Under the pieces are notes generated by a model that was not told the DNA's origin, searched no databases, and saw only the letters and a list, made by a program, of their open reading frames with translations. The position numbers and the translations under genes are program-made. Positions 9,311 to 18,476 of a DNA stretch of 64,000 nt are shown piece by piece. How positions within the stretch are numbered: the stretch's first letter is position 1; each line of letters opens with the position of its first letter. This DNA is from CAYVUB01 sp964454675 (GTDB lineage: Bacteria > Bacteroidota > Bacteroidia > Flavobacteriales > Flavobacteriaceae), in NCBI GenBank assembly GCA_964454675.1, contig CAYVUB010000014.1, positions 1 through 64,000 on the forward strand, read 5' to 3'.

Positions 9311-10363
9311 ATGAAACTTAAATATTTTATTTATTTCCTGCTGATAGGAGGTATAACTGCATTGATTGTCTATAGAATTACCAGTAATAAATTATCTGCG
9401 GCAGGACCGCCTAAAGGTACGCTGACAGTAGTTTCTGTAAATGGGATTGTAATAACACCACAGGAATTTGCCGATAATTTATCACTTTCAGGATCTCTTG
9501 AAGCCGATGAGCAGGTCGAAATAAGAAGCGAAGTTTCGGGTATTGTGCAAAGTATTAATTTTAATGAAGGCAGTTTTGTTCAAAAAGGTCAAGTATTGGC
9601 AAAAATTAATGATATCGAATTACAGGCACAACTTTCACAAGCAAAAACAGGCGAGAGCTTAGCGTCCGAAAATGCGAGACGTGCGCAATTGCTTCTTGAA
9701 AAGGAAGCCATAAGCCAAGAGGAATTTGATGTTGCCAATGCCGAATACCAATCTGCAAAAGCACAAACCCAATTGATTCAGTCCCAAATAGCAAAAACAG
9801 TTATCAGAGCACCGTTTTCGGGTAATATAGGACTTCGTAACATTTCGCATGGAACGTATGTAACACCTGCGACGCTTATTACGAAACTTGTAAGTTCATC
9901 CAATTTGAAAATCACGTTTTCCGTTCCCGAAAAATATGCGCCGCAGGTTAAAACAGGAACCGAATTACAGTTTACCGTTTCCGGTTATGACCAAAAATAT
10001 ATTGCAAAGGTGTATGCCATAGAGCCCGAAATAGAGCTTGCCACAAGAACTCTTAAAATACGTGCAAAAACCAATAACAGTGAAGGAAAACTGCTTCCGG
10101 GAAGTTTTGCAAATGTTGAGCTGCCGTTATCAAAAACAAATGATGCCGTTATTATTCCTACAGAAGCCATAATTCCTGTACAAAACGGAAAAATGGTGTT
10201 CATAAAACAAAACGGAAAGGCAAAAGATATACTTATAGAAACATCAACCAGAACCGCAAAAGATGTTTTGGTTCTGGAAGGATTAAAAGCAGGTGATACC
10301 CTGATTACCACAGGAGTTATGACCCTTAAGCCAAATGTTCCCGTAAAAGTGACGATACAGTAG
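9311..10363 (+). CDS. RND efflux periplasmic adaptor (membrane fusion protein)
   Basis: A 350-residue adaptor linking an inner-membrane RND pump to a TolC-type channel. It has an N-terminal hydrophobic anchor or signal (residues 5-24), and a split lipoyl/biotinyl-like domain around residues 70-105 and 155-180 (VEIRSEVSGIVQSI…GSFVQKGQVLAKI and VIRAPFSGNIGLRNISHGTYV). Between these halves is a short alpha-hairpin (about 105-150). Beta-barrel and membrane-proximal domains follow. It is the first gene of a three-gene plus-strand operon, with 23 bp to the pump gene. The substrate cannot be read from the sequence. Confidence 0.93.
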   Translation: MKLKYFIYFLLIGGITALIVYRITSNKLSAAGPPKGTLTVVSVNGIVITPQEFADNLSLSGSLEADEQVEIRSEVSGIVQSINFNEGSFVQKGQVLAKINDIELQAQLSQAKTGESLASENARRAQLLLEKEAISQEEFDVANAEYQSAKAQTQLIQSQIAKTVIRAPFSGNIGLRNISHGTYVTPATLITKLVSSSNLKITFSVPEKYAPQVKTGTELQFTVSGYDQKYIAKVYAIEPEIELATRTLKIRAKTNNSEGKLLPGSFANVELPLSKTNDAVIIPTEAIIPVQNGKMVFIKQNGKAKDILIETSTRTAKDVLVLEGLKAGDTLITTGVMTLKPNVPVKVTIQ

Positions 10364-10386
10364 AGTTATGAGTTAATACAAAAAAA

Positions 10387-13300
10387 ATGAGTTTATCAAC
10401 CTTTAGTATAAAACGACCTGTTTTTACCATAGTGGTCAATCTAGCTTTGATTCTTTTTGGGGTCATCGGGTTTACGTATCTTGGTGTGCGGGAATATCCT
10501 TCTATTGATCCTGCGGTTATCAATGTTTCCACAAGTTATACCGGTGCCAACGCCGATATTATTGAGTCGCAAATTACCGAACCTTTAGAAAAAGCCATTA
10601 ATTCCATTGACGGCATCCGTAATATTTCATCATCATCAAACCAAGGAAGAAGTAACATTACGGTCGAATTTCATTTGAGCAAAAATCTTGAAGAAGCTGC
10701 CAATGACGTTCGGGATAAAGTATCGCAGGCTATACGCAGCCTGCCTCAGGATATTGATGCGCCACCTGTAGTTTCAAAAGCCGATGCAGATTCTGAGTCC
10801 ATCATTTCCATGACCTTGCAAAGTGATTACCGCAGTCATCTGGAAATTTCCGATTATGCCGAAAACGTGATTGCACAGCGCATTCAAACCATTCCCGGAG
10901 TAAGCAGCGTACAGATATGGGGACAAAAACGTTATGCCATGCGCCTGTGGATTGACCCTGTAAAGCTTACCTCGTACGGCGTGACGGTTGCAGATGTCAT
11001 CAGAGCTTTAAATGCTCAAAATGTTGAGCTTCCTTCAGGAAAGATTACAGGAAAAAATACCGAGCTTATGGTAAAAACCATGGGTAACCTTTCTACCGAA
11101 GAAGAATTTAATAACATCATCATTTTGGCACAGGGCGAAAAGATAGTCCGCTTTAAAGATGTGGGAAACGCATCACTTGAAGCCGAAAATCTCGAAACCA
11201 AGTTAAGCCAGTCCGGATTGCCTATGATTGGTATGGCTATCATTCCCCAACCCGGAACAAATTATATTGAAATAGCCGATGCTTTTTACAAAGAGTATGA
11301 TAAACTTAAAGTTGATTTGCCGGACGATTTGAGCATCAACATTGCACTTGATAATACCGTTTTCATCAAAAAATCAATCGTTGAAGTTGCCGAAACCCTT
11401 CTTATTGCCATAGCTTTGGTAGTAATTATTATTTATTTCTTTTTCAGAAACTGGTCTATAGCATTCCGTCCGCTTATTGATATTCCCGTATCGCTTATTG
11501 CTACATTTTTTATCATGTGGTTATTCGGATTTTCGGTTAATGTACTCACACTTCTTGCCATTGTACTCGCAACAGGATTGGTGGTAGATGACGGTATTGT
11601 TGTAACCGAAAACATCTACAAAAAGGTAGAAGAAGGCATGAGTCCCGTTGAGGCGGCAATCAAAGGTTCCAAAGAAATTTTTTGGGCTATCATTTCCATT
11701 TCCGTGACGCTTGCAGCAGTATTTTTGCCGGTAATCTTCCTGGAAGGATTTGTTGGACGGTTATTCAGAGAATTTGGCGTTGTTATTGGAGCTGCCGTAT
11801 TGATTTCGGCATTTGTATCGCTTACGTTAACGCCCATGCTTAATGCTTACCTGATGAAGCCCAACCAGCACAAAAAGCAAAGTTGGTTTTACCGTAAAAC
11901 AGAACCGCTGTTTGAGAAAATGAATACATCTTATGAGAGTTCATTAAAGAATTTTATGAATTTTAAATGGATGAGTTTTGTGATTATTTTTATCTGTCTG
12001 GGACTCATTGTATTGTTCTTCGGAATATTGCAAAAAGAAACGGCACCTTATGATGACAGAAGTTCTATAATGATGGCAATTACCACACCCGAAGGGTCTT
12101 CGTATGAATATACCGACAGATTTATGCAGGAAATATCCCGGATAGTTGACGATTCTATTCCTGAAAAAAGAGTGAGTTTGATTATCACATCACCGGGATT
12201 TATTTCGTCCTCAGTAAATGCGGGCAGAGTTCGTTTGAGTTTAAAAGACCCAAGTGAAAGAGAAAAATCGCAAAAAGAAATTGCAGACGATTTATCAAAA
12301 TGGACAAGAGGTTTTTCTCAGGGACGAATTTCAGTAACGCAATCTCCTACAATTTCGGTAAACCGACGTGGCGGACTTCCTGTTCAATATGTCATTCAGG
12401 CACAGAATTTTGAAAAGTTAAGAGAAGTAATTCCCGTATTTTTGGAAGAAGCTCAAAACGACCCGACATTTTCGATTGTGGATACTAATTTAAAATTCAA
12501 CAAACCCGAAATCAATGTAACCATCAACAGAGAGAAAGCCCAAAGTATGGGAGTTTCTGTTCTGGATATAGCACAAACCCTGCAATTATCTTTTAGCGGC
12601 CAGCGTTTTGGGTATTTTATAAGAGACGGAAAACAGTATCAGATAATTGGGCAGTTTGACGAAAAAGACAGAGCAAAACCAACCGATTTGACTTCGATGT
12701 TTGTGAAAAATGCGCAAGGACAATTGGTTCAATTAGATAATTTTGTCGAAATCGAAGAGCAAAGCAATCCACCGCAGCTATTCCATAATAACCGGTATAT
12801 GTCTGCAACCATCCAGGCCGGACTTGCTCCCGGAAAAGCAATAGGTGACGGGATTGAAGCTATGGAGCGCATTAAAAATAAAGTTCTCGATGATTCGTTT
12901 ACGGCAGATTTAAGTGGAGAATCCCGGGATTTTGCAGAAAGTAATTCAAATACCATGTTTGCTTTCGGGTTGGCGCTGCTATTGATTTATTTGCTGCTTG
13001 CAGCGCAATTTGAAAGTTTTATAGATCCGTTTATTATTATCTTAACCGTTCCTATGGCGGTTGCAGGAGCGTTATTTTCACTTTGGCTGTTTGGGCAAAC
13101 GTGGAATATCTTTAGCCAGATAGGAACCATTATGCTTATAGGGCTTGTTACCAAAAACGGAATTCTCATAGTTGAGTTTGCCAACCAGCTGCGAGAGCAG
13201 GGCATACAAAAATACGATGCAATCATTAAAGCTTCCGAAGCTCGTTTGCGCCCCATTTTAATGACAAGTCTTGCGATTGCATTCGGGGCGTTGCCCATTG

Positions 13301-13479
13301 CGCTTTCTCTTGGTGCAGCATCGGCAAGCAGAATGGGAATGGGAATTGTAATTGTGGGAGGAACAATGTTTTCGCTCATTTTGACGCTTTATGTCATTCC
13401 TGCTATATATTTCATGTGGTCAAGAGAAAAGAAACACCAACCGGAATTTGATGCCATTGATACTTATGACAAAGTTTAA
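10387..13479 (+). CDS. RND efflux pump permease (HAE1 family)
   Basis: A 1030-residue inner-membrane proton-driven efflux pump of the AcrB/MexB class. It shows two repeated halves, each with a long periplasmic loop after the first span (about 35-330 and 555-870) and a six-helix bundle. The TM4 motif ATGLVVDDGIVVTEN carries the paired aspartates of the proton relay. The N-terminus SLSTFSIKRPVFTIVVNLAL is typical. Length fits the family (about 1030-1050). Its last 14 bases overlap the likely start of the outer-membrane channel gene at 13466, so the operon is translationally coupled. Confidence 0.95.
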   Translation: MSLSTFSIKRPVFTIVVNLALILFGVIGFTYLGVREYPSIDPAVINVSTSYTGANADIIESQITEPLEKAINSIDGIRNISSSSNQGRSNITVEFHLSKNLEEAANDVRDKVSQAIRSLPQDIDAPPVVSKADADSESIISMTLQSDYRSHLEISDYAENVIAQRIQTIPGVSSVQIWGQKRYAMRLWIDPVKLTSYGVTVADVIRALNAQNVELPSGKITGKNTELMVKTMGNLSTEEEFNNIIILAQGEKIVRFKDVGNASLEAENLETKLSQSGLPMIGMAIIPQPGTNYIEIADAFYKEYDKLKVDLPDDLSINIALDNTVFIKKSIVEVAETLLIAIALVVIIIYFFFRNWSIAFRPLIDIPVSLIATFFIMWLFGFSVNVLTLLAIVLATGLVVDDGIVVTENIYKKVEEGMSPVEAAIKGSKEIFWAIISISVTLAAVFLPVIFLEGFVGRLFREFGVVIGAAVLISAFVSLTLTPMLNAYLMKPNQHKKQSWFYRKTEPLFEKMNTSYESSLKNFMNFKWMSFVIIFICLGLIVLFFGILQKETAPYDDRSSIMMAITTPEGSSYEYTDRFMQEISRIVDDSIPEKRVSLIITSPGFISSSVNAGRVRLSLKDPSEREKSQKEIADDLSKWTRGFSQGRISVTQSPTISVNRRGGLPVQYVIQAQNFEKLREVIPVFLEEAQNDPTFSIVDTNLKFNKPEINVTINREKAQSMGVSVLDIAQTLQLSFSGQRFGYFIRDGKQYQIIGQFDEKDRAKPTDLTSMFVKNAQGQLVQLDNFVEIEEQSNPPQLFHNNRYMSATIQAGLAPGKAIGDGIEAMERIKNKVLDDSFTADLSGESRDFAESNSNTMFAFGLALLLIYLLLAAQFESFIDPFIIILTVPMAVAGALFSLWLFGQTWNIFSQIGTIMLIGLVTKNGILIVEFANQLREQGIQKYDAIIKASEARLRPILMTSLAIAFGALPIALSLGAASASRMGMGIVIVGGTMFSLILTLYVIPAIYFMWSREKKHQPEFDAIDTYDKV

Positions 13480-14782
13480 TTTCAAATCACTATATATTAT
13501 TTTCGTCTGCTTTTTTTTAGTAATTAAAGCAAACGCTCAGGATTTACTGACTGTTGAAGATGCCGTTGCCATAGCATTAGACAATAATTATCAAATTTTA
13601 ATAGCTTCAAACGATTTAAAAATTGACCAGGCAAATGTAAGTTTAGGTTTTGCAGGAATGTTGCCAACGGTAAACGGTAATGTGACAGATAACAGAAGTT
13701 TGATAGATTTACAGCAAACCCGAAATGATGGGAGTGAAGTAAGTCAGGATAATGCAAAGAACAATACATTTAATTATGGTGTGCGGCTTGACTGGACAAT
13801 TTTTGACGGTCTTGGAATGTTTGCGCGCCATAATCAGCTTAAAGAAGTTCAAAAGCTGGGCGAAGCCGAGTTGCAGCAAGCCATTGTGGACAGAGTAAGC
13901 CGGGTAATGATTACCTATTTCGATTTGGTACAGCAACACCAGCAATTAACAGCATTAGACAGCACTTTGGTAATTTCCCGGCAACGGGTTGAATTATCAA
14001 ATAATAGGTTTACCATTGGTAAAGCTTCAAAATTAGAAGTATTGAACGCACAAGTCGATTTGAATACAGACCAAACCTTATTGATGCGCCAAAAAGAATT
14101 GTATGCCAATACTAAGATTTTATTGAACGAATTGCTTGCCAGAGATACCAAAACAGATTTTGAAGTGGTTGATGCCTTTTTGGTTGATAACGGATTAGAT
14201 TTGGCACAGCTTGAAAACATGGCAAAGCAACTCAATCCGCAATTGCAGGCACAGCTTGTCAATAAACGCATTGCCGAGTTACAGTTAAAGCAAGTTAAAG
14301 CCAATAGATTACCGGTTATTGGCGTAAATGCCGGTTATGCAAGGAACGAATCAGAATCGAGTTTGGGGTTTGCATTACGTTCGGCTTCACAAGGCTGGAA
14401 TTACGGTTTCACGGCAAGCATCAATATTTTTGACGGCTTCAATCAAAACCGGAATGAGAAAATTGCCAAAATCCAAATTGAAAATTCAGAGATAGCCATC
14501 AGGCAGCAGGAACAGCAATTATCGACACAGTTAGGCATGGCGTATCAAACGTATCTGACCAATATAAGCCTGGTAGAACTGGAAGCCGGAAATGTGGATA
14601 TTGCCAGGGAAAATCTTGATATTACCTTAGATAAATACCGTATCGGGACCATCCCGACTATCGAGTTTAGAACAGCGCAGCTTAACTACATCAATGCCAA
14701 AGTGCGTTACAGCAATGCGATGTTTCAGGCAAAATTATCTGAAATTACCCTGAAACAATTGGCAGGGAGCTTGACGTTGTAA
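13466..14782 (+). CDS. TolC-family outer-membrane efflux channel
   Basis: An outer-membrane channel completing the tripartite RND system. The reading frame is open from 13391, but the ATG at 13466 gives a clean signal peptide (MTKFNFKSLYIIFVCFFLVIKANAQ) and is preferred, leaving 438 residues. The mature protein begins DLLTVEDAVAIALDNN, the usual OEP start. Two repeated halves of long alpha-helical hairpins with Gln/Leu-rich heptads are visible, each with strands such as FNYGVRLDWTIFDG and WNYGFTASINIFDG. Its stop codon abuts the stop codon of the convergent regulator gene with no bases between. Confidence 0.93.
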   Translation: MTKFNFKSLYIIFVCFFLVIKANAQDLLTVEDAVAIALDNNYQILIASNDLKIDQANVSLGFAGMLPTVNGNVTDNRSLIDLQQTRNDGSEVSQDNAKNNTFNYGVRLDWTIFDGLGMFARHNQLKEVQKLGEAELQQAIVDRVSRVMITYFDLVQQHQQLTALDSTLVISRQRVELSNNRFTIGKASKLEVLNAQVDLNTDQTLLMRQKELYANTKILLNELLARDTKTDFEVVDAFLVDNGLDLAQLENMAKQLNPQLQAQLVNKRIAELQLKQVKANRLPVIGVNAGYARNESESSLGFALRSASQGWNYGFTASINIFDGFNQNRNEKIAKIQIENSEIAIRQQEQQLSTQLGMAYQTYLTNISLVELEAGNVDIARENLDITLDKYRIGTIPTIEFRTAQLNYINAKVRYSNAMFQAKLSEITLKQLAGSLTL

Positions 14783-16381
14783 TTAAATGGATTTAATATC
14801 CATAATTTTTTCCTCAAAAGTATCTTTATAATCCGATTTGCTTTTTATTCTTGTTTTATAAGAGTAAATGGTTGAAACAGAAAGCTCTAAAAATTCCGCC
14901 AATTGATTACTGTCTTGAATACCTAATCTGTAAAGCGCAAAAATTCTGAGTTCGGTATTTAAAAGTTCGCCACTTTTAATAGTGTTTCTATGTTCTGGTG
15001 GGAAAAGCAAGTTGAAGTCTGTTATAAATGTTGGAAACAATTTCAGAAAGATTTCATCAAACTGTCTAAATAATTCTTCACGTTCTTTTTTTACGTTATA
15101 GCGATTTAAACTTGTAAGTACGTCATCATATTTTTTAGAAATAATTTTTTGAATTGTACTTTTCTGTAAGTGATCGATTTTATTGATAAAATCAGAAGTA
15201 GCTTTGATAAAATAAGTGATATATTCTTGTTTGATAGCATCAGATTCACTCAAGTTTTTATTCATCTTCTGAAGCTGGTCATAAGACTCTGCCATCGCTT
15301 TCCGCGACTGATTTCTGGCTTTTAACTGTTTGAAAATAATGATTAAAAACACAATGATTATTACTGCCAGTACTGCTAATACTATAACAATACGTTCCAG
15401 CCGGTTATTCTGGCTTTCAACCTTATTAAGCTGTGCTTTTTCAATAATGGGAAGTATGGTGGAAATTTCAATTTTACGATGCCTTGCATTATAAAATGTA
15501 GCGTCATCCATTGCCAGCCCGATATATCTGTTGGCAACTTCCAGATGTCCCATTTTAAAAAGTTCGTTGGCCAAATTCCGTAAGGCAACGGTTTCTTTGG
15601 TCGCATGTTGAATATCGGCAATGGCGGCAAGTGCAAGATATTCAATGGCTTTTTCGGTAAATCCTCTTTCAGAGTAAATATACCCTAAGCTTGAGGTGGC
15701 AATACCATAATATTCCGGTGGTAATTGAAAATTGTTAATCCAATAGCTAAAAGCAAATTCGGCACCTTTCCAGTCTTGTTGCTTCATTCGCTTTAAGCTT
15801 TCGGTTGCCCAGTATTCATTGGTATTTGGAGTGACCAAAGTCAAAGCTTTTTCAAGATATAAATTTCCTTCCTGAATGTAATGAATATTGAATCGCTGGT
15901 CTTTGTTATAATCGGCAAGGTCATAATAAGCTCTTGCTTTCACAGAAAAATAATTGAATTTGCTCTTATCAAAAATTTTAAGTGTGTCAATGCTGTTTAA
16001 AGTATCAATCGCTTCTTTAAAAAGCCCGGAAGAAAGGAGCACAAATCCTTCTTTGATTTTTACATCAGAAACTAATTTTAAGTCATTTAAAATCAACGCT
16101 TTTGATTTAGCGGCTTCCAGATAGTAGTAAGCAGAGTCATATTTAAACGATTTATATTCGTCAAATAAAGACATATAGCAGTTGTACAAATTAAGATGCT
16201 CTTTGCTGAGCGTGAATTTTTGTACGTCTCTTTTCAGCTCTTTGATTTTTGCATGCTTCTTTTTAACATATACTTCTTTTTTAACCAATTCTTTATCAAG
16301 GGTTTTAAGTACAGGTTTGGTATTGTTTCCTGATAATGAAATGGAAATGAAAAGAAAAAATAAAACGAAAGCGTTGCGCAT
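14783..16381 (-). CDS. DUF6377-type TPR membrane regulator of the polysaccharide locus
   Basis: The ORF is open from 16420, but the ATG at 16381 starts a typical signal peptide (MRNAFVLFFLFISISLSG) and is preferred, giving 532 residues. Layout: a periplasmic region of about 300 residues with helical TPR-like repeats, one membrane span at about 331-350 (VIVLAVLAVIIIVFLIIIF), a coiled coil, then a cytoplasmic C-terminus. Residues about 470-515 (ELRIFALYRLGIQDSNQLAE…LSVSTIYSYKTRIKSKS) look like a LuxR/sigma-4-type helix-turn-helix. DUF6377 proteins with this layout accompany SusC/SusD loci in Bacteroidota. I infer that it senses a glycan in the periplasm and controls the divergent locus. There is no kinase or receiver domain. 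Confidence 0.8.
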   Translation of the reverse strand: MRNAFVLFFLFISISLSGNNTKPVLKTLDKELVKKEVYVKKKHAKIKELKRDVQKFTLSKEHLNLYNCYMSLFDEYKSFKYDSAYYYLEAAKSKALILNDLKLVSDVKIKEGFVLLSSGLFKEAIDTLNSIDTLKIFDKSKFNYFSVKARAYYDLADYNKDQRFNIHYIQEGNLYLEKALTLVTPNTNEYWATESLKRMKQQDWKGAEFAFSYWINNFQLPPEYYGIATSSLGYIYSERGFTEKAIEYLALAAIADIQHATKETVALRNLANELFKMGHLEVANRYIGLAMDDATFYNARHRKIEISTILPIIEKAQLNKVESQNNRLERIVIVLAVLAVIIIVFLIIIFKQLKARNQSRKAMAESYDQLQKMNKNLSESDAIKQEYITYFIKATSDFINKIDHLQKSTIQKIISKKYDDVLTSLNRYNVKKEREELFRQFDEIFLKLFPTFITDFNLLFPPEHRNTIKSGELLNTELRIFALYRLGIQDSNQLAEFLELSVSTIYSYKTRIKSKSDYKDTFEEKIMDIKSI

Positions 16382-16841
16382 TTTTTTTGGTTTGAATGAT
16401 AAAATAAAAACCTCTAACATTTATGAAATAATTGAGATGAAATCATACTATTACATAAATTAATGTGGAATGTGTAAATATGATAAATAAAATTTAGTTA
16501 CGAAAACGATTTCATAAATTTCATAGAGATACATACAAAATAATAAAGTTGCAATTTTATAAAAATGAACGGTTAATAATGTGATATGTTGAAAAATATT
16601 ACTGTAAAGTTATGAAATTGTTATAAAATCAGTTTAAAATATGTAAAAACAATCTATATATTATCTTGATTTATAGTATTTGATAAAAATTATAACTATA
16701 AGATAATTAACGAATTGATTGTTTAGTGCGTTAAAAATCATCTTGATTTTTACTCTAATCTTTTTTTAAGTTTTCATTAACATTTAGTTTAGTTACATCC
16801 TTAAACAAGGCAAAAACTATTCTAACAAAACCAGAAAATTT
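16382..16841. other. Divergent intergenic control region of the polysaccharide locus
   Basis: A 460-bp, very AT-rich stretch with no supported gene, between the minus-strand regulator and the plus-strand lipoprotein. Both promoters and the operators of the locus should be here. One near match to the -7 consensus (TAGTTTAG, one mismatch) lies near 16785. I could not identify a convincing operator repeat by eye. Confidence 0.6.
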
Positions 16842-17360
16842 ATGAAAAGTAAACCAATTTTTCTACTTCTGTTTTTAGGGTTATTACTCTACGGATGTAA
16901 TAAATCTGACGACGGTACTTACGTAGAACCAATCACACTTTATGAAAAAGTAAACGGCGATTGGAATTTGATGAATTTAAAAATGATTGATGAGTTTGCT
17001 AAGGCAAATGGCATCCAACCCAATGAACAAAATCTCAGTTCATTATTTAATTATCAAAACTTTCAGATTCGTTTTAATGTTGATGAAAAAATGCAACCGA
17101 CCAGTTATGAAGTTACGGGCAATGTACCCAACTTGTTTGCACCGGGCGGTTATTGGCAGTTGAGCACCAATTTTCAACCAACAGACGCCAACGCTGTACG
17201 AATTTATCTGTATAGCGATTCACAAAAAACACAATTGACAGATGAGCTACGGCTCACGTCAGTTCCCGGAAGCAATGGTCAAATGGAAATTCAATTGGTA
17301 AGAGTTTCAAACGGAGCTGCTTTTGTTTCTTATATATTCACTTTAAATGCTAATAACTAA
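16842..17360 (+). CDS. DUF5004-like surface lipoprotein of the polysaccharide locus
   Basis: A 172-residue lipoprotein. The signal peptide ends LLYGC with lipidated Cys19. The acidic NKSDD directly after it resembles the lipoprotein export signal that sends Bacteroidota lipoproteins to the cell surface. The mature part begins with a lipocalin-like pattern (LYEKVNGDWNLMNLKMIDEF) and alternates short strands, resembling DUF5004 proteins found in such loci, where it may bind glycan. It is the first gene of the locus, with only 3 bp to the next gene. The family call is by pattern and not certain. Confidence 0.65.
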   Translation: MKSKPIFLLLFLGLLLYGCNKSDDGTYVEPITLYEKVNGDWNLMNLKMIDEFAKANGIQPNEQNLSSLFNYQNFQIRFNVDEKMQPTSYEVTGNVPNLFAPGGYWQLSTNFQPTDANAVRIYLYSDSQKTQLTDELRLTSVPGSNGQMEIQLVRVSNGAAFVSYIFTLNANN

Positions 17361-17363
17361 GCT

Positions 17364-18443
17364 ATGAAAAAACTACTATTTGTCATACTGACTACCTTGT
17401 TTTTATCACCTGCTGCATCACAAGCCCAAATAGAAGCCGGGCCAATAGCAAGTATAAAATCATTTCCGGTTGTATATAATTATAATGAAGAAGTGACCTG
17501 GTTTTTTGACCTTTCAACTACATCGTTTGAGCCGGGAGAAGACATTTATATATGGATATGGTCGCCTTCAGAACCCGATGCCGGCAACTGGGAAAACTCT
17601 TCAGAGTTTGCACATCTCACCTATGAAGGCAATATGGTTTGGAGCTTCACTTTAACACCAACGGACTATTTTTCAATGTCTGCGGAAGATATAGCTGCAA
17701 GTGCGGGGTTTTGGCTCCGGTTAAAAACCCAGAACGGCTCAAAACAAAGTGATGTGGCAAACGTATCTTACACACCGTTTTCTTCATTTTACACAGCAGG
17801 TGAGTTGATACGCTCATACCCGACACAACCAACAATTGATGACGGTTTGAGCATTCTTTTTAATTCAAACTTAGTTTCCGGATTTGAAACAGCTTCAAGT
17901 GTGCACATGCACAGCGGACTTAACAATTGGGAAATATTACAGGAATATCAGGCCTGGCTTCCGGAAATAGTTGAAAAAACGCGATTAAAAGATTTAGGCA
18001 ATGGTTTTTATAAAATGGATTTAATTCCTTCAGAATACTATGATACCGAAGATGGCTATATCATGAATAACATTGTTTTTTTGATGGTAGCCGATAACTG
18101 GGCTGCTACAACTCCGGATCAGATTATTTATGCCGCCGAGGTTGTACCGCCACCGCCACCGGCTTTCAGGTTTTTCCCGTTGCAAATCAGTAAAAAAGAT
18201 TTTCTGGGAATCATCAGGACTAATAATGAACCGGGTATCAATACACTCATTTATACCATTACAGCAGGAAGTATTGTCATTACCGGGGAATTTTCGGGAG
18301 GTATTAGTGAAATAAAAGGGTTCGTCAATTTGGTTTCTGAACTTGAAGGTGTTCAAAACATCAATGAAATTCATGTTTTGGTTAAGGATAATATTGACAG
18401 AACCATTTCAGATACTACAATCCCTTTAAAAACGGTAGATTAA
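17364..18443 (+). CDS. SusE/SusF-position exported protein, probable glycan binding
   Basis: A 359-residue protein with a signal peptide (residues 1-21, ending SQAQ). It has no lipobox, which is unusual for a SusE/F-type protein. The mature part looks like two beta-sandwich modules: residues 25-135 (strands with YIWIWSPSEPDAGNWENSSEF) and 145-255 (DGLSILFNSNLVSGFE…VHMHSGLNNW…VFLMVADNWA). A proline-rich hinge at about 256-262 (VPPPPPAF) joins them to a C-terminal module. The modules recall DUF4961-like and starch-binding proteins of polysaccharide loci. I infer glycan capture at the surface. It has no catalytic motif that I recognise. Confidence 0.55.
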   Translation: MKKLLFVILTTLFLSPAASQAQIEAGPIASIKSFPVVYNYNEEVTWFFDLSTTSFEPGEDIYIWIWSPSEPDAGNWENSSEFAHLTYEGNMVWSFTLTPTDYFSMSAEDIAASAGFWLRLKTQNGSKQSDVANVSYTPFSSFYTAGELIRSYPTQPTIDDGLSILFNSNLVSGFETASSVHMHSGLNNWEILQEYQAWLPEIVEKTRLKDLGNGFYKMDLIPSEYYDTEDGYIMNNIVFLMVADNWAATTPDQIIYAAEVVPPPPPAFRFFPLQISKKDFLGIIRTNNEPGINTLIYTITAGSIVITGEFSGGISEIKGFVNLVSELEGVQNINEIHVLVKDNIDRTISDTTIPLKTVD

Positions 18444-18476
18444 GAGTAATAATCCAACTAATTAAACTTGATTCAA

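Noticed and set aside
13391..13465. Upstream extension of the TolC-like gene
   Set aside because: It lies inside the pump gene, has no signal peptide character, and the ATG at 13466 gives a normal signal peptide.
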